From positions 1-6,005 of the forward strand of contig JADJVG010000032.1 of assembly GCA_016716675.1 (NCBI GenBank): 6,005 nucleotides of DNA, given 5' to 3'. Positions 1 to 5,116 of this stretch are shown here, piece after piece. A program made the position numbers and the translations under genes. The DNA comes from Hyphomicrobium sp. Lineage in GTDB: Bacteria; Pseudomonadota; Alphaproteobacteria; Rhizobiales; Hyphomicrobiaceae. The notes beneath the pieces are model-generated. The model was not told the DNA's origin. It did no database searches and saw only the letters and a program-made list of their open reading frames with translations. The stretch's first letter is position 1. Each line of letters starts with the position of its first letter.

Positions 1-419
1 TGCAACACCAAGCGAGGTGACCAAGACACAGCTCTACGGCAAGCTTGCAAAACTCGGTATTACATCCGTGCTCACAAGTATGATGGTTGCGGCGATAGCG
101 GCTGCATCGAGAGCATCAGCGCCTTGGTGCCGACAATCTGGAAGTCGAATTGCCCGAACGCTCTGTTGCCATCGACATCGTCGAATCCAAATTCGACGGC
201 ACGACCCGCCGGTTTGTCTCGGTTAACGCCAGACGTACCGTGCCCATCCGCGAAGCCATTGAGAATTGGTGCTACGACCTATTGGAGCGACACTTCCCCG
301 GCTGGGAAATCAACGAAGGGTCTGACGGCACGATAGAGATCGACGTCGACAAGAAGACCGCGATGCCGCAGCATGACGAGAATGTCATGCGAACCAACTC
401 GCATAGAGTGGTGGCGTAA
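1..419 (+). pseudogene. DUF6878-like protein, 5' partial and frame-disrupted
   Basis: The conserved protein can be read only by changing frame twice. One frame gives LYGKLAKLGITSVLTS up to about position 78. A second gives YDGCGDSGCIESISAL at 79-126. A third gives NLEVELPERSVAIDI and continues from about 135 to the TAA at 417-419. Joined, these make a continuous protein resembling my memory of the DUF6878 family: an FDGxGDSGxIE core, then a REAIExxxYDLLExxxxGWExNxG segment, here REAIENWCYDLLERHFPGWEINEG. Each change fits the loss of one base. The gene starts before the window, or at a GTG at 17-19. A shorter product from the TTG at 150 would keep only the C-terminal 89 residues. The function of the family is unknown to me; such genes occur in plasmid and integrative-element cargo. 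Family assignment is from memory and moderately sure; the frame changes are seen directly. Confidence 0.
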
Positions 420-420
420 C

Positions 421-780
421 ATGACACATCCCACATTCCATGCTGACAGTTCCGTCCGCCTATGGGGCGGCAAGGTCGAGGACTACCTCGCGATCCATGA
501 CTGGCTCGATGCCACTAAGGAATGCTTTGCCGATTTCCGGCATCGCGCCTTACGCCATCATGCTCAGGGCATCTTCGAAGCCGAGCGTCTGTTCGGTCAT
601 ACCATCACCAACAGTGACGGACGCAAGGTTCCGGTGCGCTACATCGCCGAGCAACACATCAAGGAGGATTGCGGCGGTCGCATCCCAAGCGTTGCTGATT
701 GGCTATCCCAACTGAAGCCCGCGCCTTGGATGTCGCGCGGTTACCGGCTCGACGATGTCAATCAAGAGGTGACGCCATGA
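421..780 (+). CDS. DUF6915-like small protein
   Basis: This is a complete 119-residue protein starting at the ATG immediately after the upstream stop. It lacks a strong Shine-Dalgarno sequence, so it probably relies on coupling to the previous gene. The segment DYLAIHDWLDATKECFADFRHRALRHHAQGIF is spread over residues 21-52. The histidine-rich stretch HRALRHHAQGIF is at 41-52, a beta-like NSDGRKVPVRY at 64-74, and AEQHIKEDCGG at 76-86. The C-terminal PSVADWLSQLKPAPWM is at 89-104. This pattern matches my memory of DUF6915 proteins from alphaproteobacterial plasmids and phages. The clustered His, Glu, Asp and Cys residues could bind a metal, but that is inference. No enzymatic role is known to me. 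It ends in an ATGA overlap with the next gene. Confidence 0.
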   Translation: MTHPTFHADSSVRLWGGKVEDYLAIHDWLDATKECFADFRHRALRHHAQGIFEAERLFGHTITNSDGRKVPVRYIAEQHIKEDCGGRIPSVADWLSQLKPAPWMSRGYRLDDVNQEVTP

Positions 781-1082
781 GCCGCGCTCTCAATTCCGAG
801 CGTGCCGGATGGGCCGCAACCGCTTTGGTAGTGTTTCAGCGGACCATCAATGAAACCGACACCGAAACCGCCATCGTGGACCTCATCGCTGATCTTGGTC
901 ACTTGGCCAAGAAGCACAAGCTCGACTACATCGAAATCCTACGTCGCGCAATTCGTGCTTGGGCCTATGAGGAGCGCGACCCAAGGGAACTTGGCACATC
1001 GCCATCCGTCAGTATTCGCATCGGTCCCATCAGGCTCCGTCCTCGCGGCAAGAAGCTCTCTGTAATAGGGGGTGTCGCATGA
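777..1082 (+). CDS. Small helical protein of unknown function
   Basis: This 101-residue protein starts at an ATG overlapping the preceding stop (ATGA). It has a clear ribosome binding site, AGAGGTGA at 765-772, four bases before the start. Residues 1-70 look wholly helical. The pattern DLIADLGHLAKKHKLDYIEILRRA at 35-58 resembles a family of short plasmid and phage proteins I remember, with a conserved DLxxDLxHxAxxxxxDxxxxLxxA core, but I cannot name it. The C-terminal 30 residues (SVSIRIGPIRLRPRGKK) are basic and probably extended. There is no signal peptide or membrane segment. The operon position says only that it is made together with its neighbours. Confidence 0.
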   Translation: MSRALNSERAGWAATALVVFQRTINETDTETAIVDLIADLGHLAKKHKLDYIEILRRAIRAWAYEERDPRELGTSPSVSIRIGPIRLRPRGKKLSVIGGVA

Positions 1083-1345
1083 ACCGAAGCGAAGATTTGA
1101 GCGACGTATTCGAACTCGGTTGTCCCGCCTGCGGTCAGGCGGACCACCTCCAGATCCTCATCACGACACTTGCCCGCATTACAACCGAAGGGTCCGATCC
1201 TGAAGGCGAACACGAATGGGACGACGGCTCGTATTGCCGTTGTCCCGAGTGCGGTCGTGACGGCATCGTTGCAGATTTCAGGCAGAAGAACAGTCACGCG
1301 GAAAAAACCGCCCTCGCCAGTTCCGACAGCGAGGTGCATTCATGA
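1079..1345 (+). CDS. Small zinc-ribbon protein
   Basis: This 88-residue acidic protein starts in an ATGA overlap, with the purine-rich AGGGGGTG just upstream. Two CPxC knuckles are visible: Cys15-Pro-Ala-Cys18 and Cys55-Pro-Glu-Cys58, with an extra Cys53. They flank an acidic loop containing HEWDDGSY at 45-52. The first knuckle is followed by GQADHLQI and the second by GRDGIVADF, a typical zinc-ribbon layout in which each knuckle starts a beta hairpin. Zinc binding is inferred from the four cysteines. Such small ribbons may bind nucleic acid or a protein partner, and nothing here decides between them. The last residues (about 70-88) look disordered. It ends in an ATGA overlap with the following gene. 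Confidence 0.
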   Translation: MNRSEDLSDVFELGCPACGQADHLQILITTLARITTEGSDPEGEHEWDDGSYCRCPECGRDGIVADFRQKNSHAEKTALASSDSEVHS

Positions 1346-1767
1346 GCAAACTCAAATCCTATGAGGTCATCGTCAAGACGAGCGGCGAATGGTACGGCAC
1401 AGTGCACGCGAATTCGCTGCGCGATGCCAAACGCATCGCTGAGGACGAGTTCAACGAGGGCAATCTCCGGCAGTGCGGCGAGGAGGTCGAGGCTGTCGTC
1501 GCGTTCAAGCAGCGCACGCGCAGCGGCAGCTGGTCGACTTTCGAGCGGCGGTTCCAACCAATCGACAGCCCCGACAAAACCCTGTGGTGGGACCGAAAGC
1601 AATTGCCCGCCGGCATCGACCCGCATCGCGTCTGGACCATCCTCGATTGCGACGGCAAGCTTCTCGTGGCACCCGGGTATCACTTTGTGAACCGGCTCGA
1701 CTACGTGGTGTGTGAATTGCCGTGGACCGACGAAGATGTCCGGCAACCCGCCTATCGCTACGATTGA
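1342..1767 (+). CDS. Conserved hypothetical protein, probably two small domains
   Basis: This 141-residue protein starts at an ATGA overlap behind GAGGTG. Residues 1-50 (SYEVIVKTSGEWYGTVHANSLRDAKRIAEDEFNEGN) have the strand-strand-helix rhythm of small alpha/beta folds: YEVIV, then GEWYGTVHA, then a helix DAKRIAEDEF. The segment from about residue 85 to 130 (AGIDPHRVWTILDCDGKLLVAPGYHFVNRLDYVVCELPW) looks like a second beta-rich unit. I recall a similar WTxxDxDGxLxxxxGxHxVNRxxYxxxExPW pattern in alphaproteobacterial plasmid proteins without a known role. It is the last member of the ATGA-linked block and is followed by the structured intergenic segment. No catalytic motif is recognisable, so I do not propose a function. 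Confidence 0.
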   Translation: MSKLKSYEVIVKTSGEWYGTVHANSLRDAKRIAEDEFNEGNLRQCGEEVEAVVAFKQRTRSGSWSTFERRFQPIDSPDKTLWWDRKQLPAGIDPHRVWTILDCDGKLLVAPGYHFVNRLDYVVCELPWTDEDVRQPAYRYD

Positions 1768-1777
1768 GGAATACCGG

Positions 1778-1939
1778 ATGCCAACCCTCTGTCCTTTTCC
1801 GGAAGCGGAAAGTAAAAAGAGACGGGTGGCCCCGCCCCCGCCGGCGGGCCGGGGGAGCGCCTCGCGCACCGGCCGTCAAGCCCGTGCAGCGCGCACTGAA
1901 GAAGTGCTGCGCAGCACGCCGTTGGCCAAGGGGCATTGA
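1778..1939 (+). CDS. Possible 53-residue Arg/Pro/Ala-rich peptide
   Basis: An ATG at 1778 lies seven bases after TGAGGA, which overlaps the stop of the previous gene. It could therefore be the operon's sixth gene. The product is basic and of low complexity (KKRRVAPPPPAGRG and ARAARTEE), with no recognisable domain. The reading frame runs straight through two strong GC-rich stem-loops (1830-1854 and 1883-1918). That makes it at least as likely that this is a structured non-coding stretch with an accidental open frame. Confidence is low. Confidence 0.
   Translation: MPTLCPFPEAESKKRRVAPPPPAGRGSASRTGRQARAARTEEVLRSTPLAKGH
1830..1854. repeat. GC-rich stem-loop around CCCGCCGGCGGG
   Basis: CCCGCCGGCGGG at 1837-1848 is a perfect 12-bp palindrome. 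An outer CCCC (1830-1833) can pair with GGGG (1851-1854) across a small internal loop. It sits 62 bases after the end of the five-gene block. No T-run follows, so it is not a classical intrinsic terminator, although it could still stall transcription or protect a 3' end. Confidence 0.
1883..1918. repeat. Long stem-loop with GAAGA loop
   Basis: The left arm CGTGC-a-GCGC-GCACT (1883-1897) pairs with the right arm AGTGC-t-GCGC-a-GCACG (1903-1918). This gives 14 base pairs with one A-A mismatch and one bulged T, closed by the loop GAAGA at 1898-1902. The right part alone, GTGCTGCGCAGCAC at 1904-1917, is also a perfect 14-bp palindrome. Two alternative foldings are therefore possible. Flanking GGCC boxes (1871-1874 and 1924-1927) could extend the structure. 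Confidence 0.
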
Positions 1940-1971
1940 CTGCCGTCGCTGGCGAGGCGTGAAAGTTCCAC

Positions 1972-2019
1972 CATGTCATTTATGCGAGGCGCGCTTCGCT
2001 AACTCGCACAAATAACATG
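1972..2019. promoter_or_regulatory. 15-bp imperfect inverted repeat before a ribosome binding site
   Basis: The left arm CATGT-c-ATTT-a-TGCGAG (1972-1988) pairs with the right arm CTCGCA-c-AAAT-a-ACATG (2003-2019). There are 15 pairs, broken by two symmetric single mismatches, around a 14-base loop. The right arm ends three bases before GGAG (2022-2025), the ribosome binding site of the gene at 2034. The structure could control translation of that gene in the RNA, or be a protein operator in the DNA. A possible -35 box TTGACT (1936-1941) lies upstream, but I see no convincing -10 at the right distance. Confidence 0.
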
Positions 2020-2033
2020 ATGGAGACACCAGC

Positions 2034-2252
2034 ATGACCGCCACCAGTAACACACCAACCCACAAGCTCTACCGCGTCGTCAAAGGCCGCACCAAATTAG
2101 ATAACGACATCTGCACGGCTGTCGCCGTCTGCTGGCCTCACAAAGACGCCAGCGGCCTCAACGTCCAATTCAAGTTCAAAGAAACGCCGAACAACGGCGC
2201 AGAGTACGTCATGCGTCGTGACACGCGCCGCCCGACTGATACCGAAGCGTAG
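2034..2252 (+). CDS. Small conserved hypothetical protein (WPHKD motif)
   Basis: This is a complete 72-residue protein starting at an ATG preceded by GGAG eight bases upstream. After a polar N-terminus it reads HKLYRVV, then AVAVCWPHKDASGLNVQFKF and GAEYVMRR. I recall short alphaproteobacterial plasmid proteins with the same order, a strand followed by WPHKDGxGFxV and a final xxVLR, but they have no assigned function I can cite. The length fits those proteins. It is separated from the upstream operon by the structured segment ending at 2019, so it may be controlled independently. The next gene starts 10 bases after its stop, which suggests co-transcription. Confidence 0.
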   Translation: MTATSNTPTHKLYRVVKGRTKLDNDICTAVAVCWPHKDASGLNVQFKFKETPNNGAEYVMRRDTRRPTDTEA

Positions 2253-2262
2253 AGGGGCAACT

Positions 2263-2529
2263 ATGACTTCTTTCAACGTACCTGCCACCATCCGCCCCGC
2301 TACATGGCATCGCAAAGGCGATGTTTGGCATCTCATCGCCGCAGACAAAAGCTACGCCCGCATCGACCGCGATGGTCGCCGCTTGCTCTGCTATGTTCTC
2401 GATGACAGCGAGAACGACCATTTCATCGGCCAGTGCCGAAGCCTCGCCAGCGGCAAGGCGCACCTGCTCCTTCGCTATGTGCTCCCGTCGTCGGTCAATC
2501 GCGTTACCGAAGGGCGCCCTCCTCCGTGA
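2263..2529 (+). CDS. Hypothetical protein, possibly C-terminally frameshifted
   Basis: I chose the ATG at 2263 because AGAGGGG lies just upstream. The in-frame GTG at 2218 lies inside the previous gene and adds only a basic, non-native-looking stretch. The 88-residue product contains TWHRKGDVWHLIAADKSYARI at about 14-34, then RDGRRLLCYVLDDSENDHFIGQ and SGKAHLLLRYVL; I recognise no family. The last residues (VTEGRPPP) look unnatural. The next frame immediately continues as GALLRELEAAALENDQSAPI to a stop at 2588-2590, which reads like a normal helical C-terminus. One extra G near 2514 (GAAGGGCGCC) would explain this. The short form is the one directly encoded here. Confidence 0.
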   Translation: MTSFNVPATIRPATWHRKGDVWHLIAADKSYARIDRDGRRLLCYVLDDSENDHFIGQCRSLASGKAHLLLRYVLPSSVNRVTEGRPPP

Positions 2530-3049
2530 ACTGGAGGCCGCTGCGCTAGAAAATGACCAATCCGCGCCCATCAGCACGCTATCAACTTGATGGTAGATGC
2601 AAGCGCACGAGCGCGACGAGCGATGGGCGGATTACTTCGGACGTTCAACCCCTTTCTGCTCGACATTCTGCTCTCGTGTTGCGGCGGATGCGCGACATCA
2701 AGTGTGTATCGCCTGCGTGACGCGTCGGCCCCCTGAAATGCAAAGACAAAATTGCGGCATATCAAATTGATGCTTGCCTGATAGGCGCGTGACGTCAGCT
2801 TTATAGCTGCGTGAATTCCGTGCCTCGCGCAACCGCCTGTTCGGGCAGGCCCTTAATACCTCTCTGACATCTGCCTGGTATCAATTTCGGCTTAAGCTGA
2901 ATCGCCGCGACGTTGGGTAATCGCGCAGCTCTCATCGACGGTCATCGATGCCGTTGCCGTTCGCGCTTCGCCGACGCCTTGGTATTGCCGTCGCAGCAGA
3001 GCCGCCATTTTGCGCCGATACTCAGCTCAGCCGCCACACTCGCCAATCT

Positions 3050-3069
3050 TCATGTTAAATTTAAGATGA
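3050..3069. repeat. AT-rich 20-bp near-perfect palindrome
   Basis: TCATGTTAAATTTAAGATGA is symmetric except for one G-G position on either side of the perfect core TTAAATTTAA (3055-3064). It stands out in a GC-rich background and has the size and symmetry of a dimer-binding operator. It lies about 75 bases upstream of the putative promoter of the mobilisation genes. A ribbon-helix-helix relaxosome protein or another repressor could bind it; this is inference. Confidence 0.
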
Positions 3070-3122
3070 CCAGAACCGACGCGGTTGATTTGAATTTCGT
3101 GATATCATGTTGATTTCTTCTG

Positions 3123-3150
3123 CTTTGGTTTCATCGATTGCATTTATAAT
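3123..3150 (+). promoter_or_regulatory. Putative promoter of the mobilisation genes
   Basis: A perfect -10 hexamer TATAAT is present at 3145-3150. The -35 region is weak: CTTTGG at 3123-3128 with a 16-base spacer is the best I see. If used, transcription would start near 3157 and the leader of about 135 bases would contain the three-stem element at 3174-3225 and the hairpin at 3236-3249. A weak -35 suggests activator dependence or low expression. Confidence 0.
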
Positions 3151-3173
3151 TCCAGCAGCAAGGGTAGGGGTAG

Positions 3174-3225
3174 CAAGATGGGTTTTCGTTGCACGAAAAC
3201 TCGGGACCGAACGTCCCTCATCTTG
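3174..3225. other. Compact three-way-junction element; candidate oriT or structured leader
   Basis: Three perfect stems are packed into 52 bases. The outer stem CAAGATG (3174-3180) pairs with CATCTTG (3219-3225). Inside it lie GTTTTCGT-TGC-ACGAAAAC (3182-3200, 8 bp) and GGGAC-CGAAC-GTCCC (3203-3217, 5 bp). The linkers are one, two and one bases, so 40 of 52 bases are paired. As RNA the outer stem can extend three more pairs using wobbles. The right outer arm contains cATCTTGt, one mismatch from YATCCTGY, the nick-site consensus of IncP/VirD2-type (MOBP) relaxases. This lies just after an inverted repeat, as at known MOBP origins. The relaxase gene begins 68 bases downstream. An origin of transfer is the leading idea; a cis-acting mRNA structure is the main alternative. 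Confidence 0.
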
Positions 3226-3235
3226 TTGGGGCTAC

Positions 3236-3249
3236 GGACCTGAAGGTCC
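3236..3249. repeat. Short hairpin GGACC-TGAA-GGTCC
   Basis: This is a perfect 5-bp stem with a four-base loop, ten bases after the three-stem element. Its right arm GGTCCC (3245-3250) can alternatively pair with GGGACC (3203-3208) inside that element. Two exclusive foldings are therefore possible. There is no T-run, so it is not an intrinsic terminator. Confidence 0.
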
Positions 3250-3293
3250 CGCGCCCCAAGCCCCCGGACGCTGCGCTCTGCTGGAGGAGTGCA

Positions 3294-4010
3294 ATGACAA
3301 AGACCATCACCACAGAAGACGGCAAAAAGACGAAGCCGTCGCCGAAGTCGCCGCAAGGTCGACCGAGAACCGAACGAGTCAAAGATCACTGGATCAGTTT
3401 CCGGGTGACGGCGGAAGAGCATTTCCAACTTATCGAGAAGGCAGAGCGCTCCGGCATGAGCGCCGGTGAGTATGCGCGCTCGCGCGTCATGCGCGGCATC
3501 GCGCGGAACAGCGATCCCGAACGCGCGCTCGAAGAGATGTGGCGCACCGCGGAAGATCAACCCTACTTGAAGATGCAGGCCGGCGTGAAACGCGGCGGCC
3601 GCGTCTGCGAAGACCCGGTCAAGACCATCTCGCTCTCCTGGCACAAGGATGATCGCCCCGATCCGCAGCACATGATCGACAGCGCCGATGCGTTCCTCAA
3701 ACACATGGGCTGGGACAATCACCAGGCCGTTTACGTTGGGCACAACGATACCGAGCACCGCCACATCCACATCATTTTGAATCGCATCGATCACGAGACC
3801 GGCCGCACGCTCGACGACTATCGTGAACGCAAGCGCTCGCAGGTCTGGGCGCTTGCGTATGAAAAGGAACATGAAAACGTCCGCTGCGAAGAACGCGAAT
3901 TGCGCGCCGCCAAGCGTGAGCACCGCGCGCCCGATCTCAATGACAGCAAGGGGCATGCGCCCGAAAGCCAGGATGCACCAACTCCGCAACCGCCCCACGC
4001 CCGCCAATGA
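3294..4010 (+). CDS. MobC-like RHH segment fused to a truncated MOBP relaxase
   Basis: The ATG at 3294 was chosen because GGAGGAG (3282-3288) lies just upstream. The frame is open back to 3189, but that part covers the structured leader. Residues 1-30 are basic and disordered. Residues 31-68 (DHWISFRVTAEEHFQL, then AERSGMSAGEYARSRV) match the ribbon-helix-helix accessory proteins (MobC type) that normally come from a separate gene before the relaxase. From about residue 72 the protein switches to mid-relaxase sequence: SDPERALEEMW, AGVKRGGR and PVKTISLSWHKDD. The HUH metal motif HNDTEHRHIHIILN is at 150-163, followed by a WALAYEKEHENVRCEER tail. The first roughly 70-80 residues of the relaxase, carrying the nicking tyrosine, are absent, so a self-sufficient nickase is unlikely. 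After residue 220 the sequence looks off-frame. Confidence 0.
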   Translation: MTKTITTEDGKKTKPSPKSPQGRPRTERVKDHWISFRVTAEEHFQLIEKAERSGMSAGEYARSRVMRGIARNSDPERALEEMWRTAEDQPYLKMQAGVKRGGRVCEDPVKTISLSWHKDDRPDPQHMIDSADAFLKHMGWDNHQAVYVGHNDTEHRHIHIILNRIDHETGRTLDDYRERKRSQVWALAYEKEHENVRCEERELRAAKREHRAPDLNDSKGHAPESQDAPTPQPPHARQ

Positions 4011-5116
4011 TCACCTGCCGCACAACGTCATCATGCTCGCGCCCGCCTGGAGCAGGAATTCACCGCCGAAGACAGCGGCGGGCCGCGCTCGATGAACAGG
4101 ACCGCGCCGAACTGAAGGCCCATCAGCGCGCCGAGCGCGAAGCGTTCTTCAAGGACGGCTCGAAGCTCTTCAAGGCCGCCCGTCACGCCGCCTACGACGA
4201 CGTGCGCCAGGAGTTCAAGGCCGAATGGCGGGAATTCTACAAGGACGCCAAGGCGGCCGGCTTCGGCGCGGATGCGGCGAAGGATAAGTCCGTTGCAGAT
4301 GCTATTTATCTCGCCTACGCGGGCCAATGGCCTGAAGCGCGCGAACGCTTCGAGGGCCGAGAGGATCAGACCAAGGACGCCGCCGCACAGTTCGCCGAGC
4401 GTAAGTCCGACATCGAGGCGCGGCAGAAAGCCACCATTGCCGAACGCCAGCGCGACGTCTGCGATGCGCTGCATGCCGTGCGCGAGGTGCAATATCAGGA
4501 GTTACTGCAGCGCCAGCGCAATGAGCGCGCGGCCTGGACCGCCGGCACCAGCCTCGAAGCTTTGGGGCTAGCGTCATCGGAACCGCAAACGCAAGGCGTG
4601 GAGGTCGTTGCAAATCAGAACCAGGTGGTGGTGCCGTTACCCGCCCCGACCCTTCATCCATCGTCCGCGCAACACCAAGCTGCCACGGACAGCCCGACGC
4701 CGATCGAACAGGGCCAGACGGCGTTGATGCAGGACATGATCGCCGCCATGGATACAGCAGTGCCGGTCGAGAAGGGTGGCGCCGTACATCCACCTGAAAT
4801 CCCAACCGACGCTGCGCCGGCCGTCACGCACCAGCTGAGCGATCTTGCCGCCGGCAGCATCGGCAAGGTTGCCGACTATCTTGCCGATCAACTTGGCGAA
4901 CTCTTCGCACCGACCCCGCCCGAGGTTCGCGACGCACAGGCGAAAGCCGACGCCAAGCGCGAGATCGACAAGCCGGCGCCCGAAGACAAATCCAATCCCT
5001 ACGCCCGTCAGATCGAAGGCGCGATGCGCCTCATCGAGGAGGAACGGCGTGTGGGCGACGGTCGCGCCTATTGGGAGGACCGTGACCGCGGCAAAGGTTG
5101 GGAACGGGACCAGTGA
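4007..5116 (+). CDS. C-terminal region of a MOBP-type relaxase, split off by frame change
   Basis: The ATG at 4007 overlaps the stop of the preceding gene (ATGA), but the first 23 residues (such as CRTTSSCSRPPGAG) do not look native. The authentic relaxase tail begins near residue 24. RRAALDEQDRAELKAHQRAE is followed by a long charged helical region to about 175, including EREAFFKDGSKLFKAARHAAYD at 43-64 and EVQYQELLQRQRNERAA at 160-176. A Pro/Ala/Gln-rich linker spans about 190-275. The end has LAAGSIGKVADYLADQLGELFAPTPPEVRDA (280-310) and a charged tail, AMRLIEEERR. I recall the same order at the C-terminus of rhizobial MobA/VirD2-like relaxases, where it probably contacts the relaxosome or coupling protein. 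Whether it is translated separately by ATGA coupling or is a relic cannot be told here. Confidence 0.
   Translation: MITCRTTSSCSRPPGAGIHRRRQRRAALDEQDRAELKAHQRAEREAFFKDGSKLFKAARHAAYDDVRQEFKAEWREFYKDAKAAGFGADAAKDKSVADAIYLAYAGQWPEARERFEGREDQTKDAAAQFAERKSDIEARQKATIAERQRDVCDALHAVREVQYQELLQRQRNERAAWTAGTSLEALGLASSEPQTQGVEVVANQNQVVVPLPAPTLHPSSAQHQAATDSPTPIEQGQTALMQDMIAAMDTAVPVEKGGAVHPPEIPTDAAPAVTHQLSDLAAGSIGKVADYLADQLGELFAPTPPEVRDAQAKADAKREIDKPAPEDKSNPYARQIEGAMRLIEEERRVGDGRAYWEDRDRGKGWERDQ

Larger units (their letters stand above)
2530..3293. other. About 760 bases without a convincing gene; possible transfer/regulatory region
   Basis: Short open frames exist on both strands, but none has a ribosome binding site together with a protein-like composition. 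Small inverted repeats include ATCAA-N-TTGAT at 2581-2591 and 2761-2771. CAGCT-TTAT-AGCTG lies at 2796-2809, and GCCTG-TTCGGG-CAGGC at 2835-2850. An AT-rich part begins near 3050 and leads to a consensus -10 box and the three-stem element described separately. Immediately before mobilisation genes, such a region is where an origin of transfer and the mob promoter normally lie. That placement is established for many mobilisable plasmids; its application here is inference. Confidence 0.

Noticed and set aside
1837..1848. CCCGCCGGCGGG as an intrinsic terminator of the operon
   Set aside because: The stem is strong, but no run of T follows on either strand, so it is reported only as a stem-loop.
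1294..1869. A 191-codon minus-strand open frame
   Set aside because: It lies opposite an operon gene with a good ribosome binding site and ATGA coupling; its sequence mirrors that gene's codons and shows no domain.
2835..2850. GCCTG-TTCGGG-CAGGC as an intrinsic terminator
   Set aside because: The stem is only 5 bp and no T-run follows.
2913..3113. A short plus-strand open frame in the intergenic region
   Set aside because: It has no ribosome binding site and no recognisable pattern, and it runs through the AT-rich palindromes.
3144..4007. A 287-codon open frame on the minus strand opposite the relaxase gene
   Set aside because: It is antisense to clear relaxase sequence including the HUH motif, lacks a protein-like pattern of its own, and is expected from GC-rich codon use.
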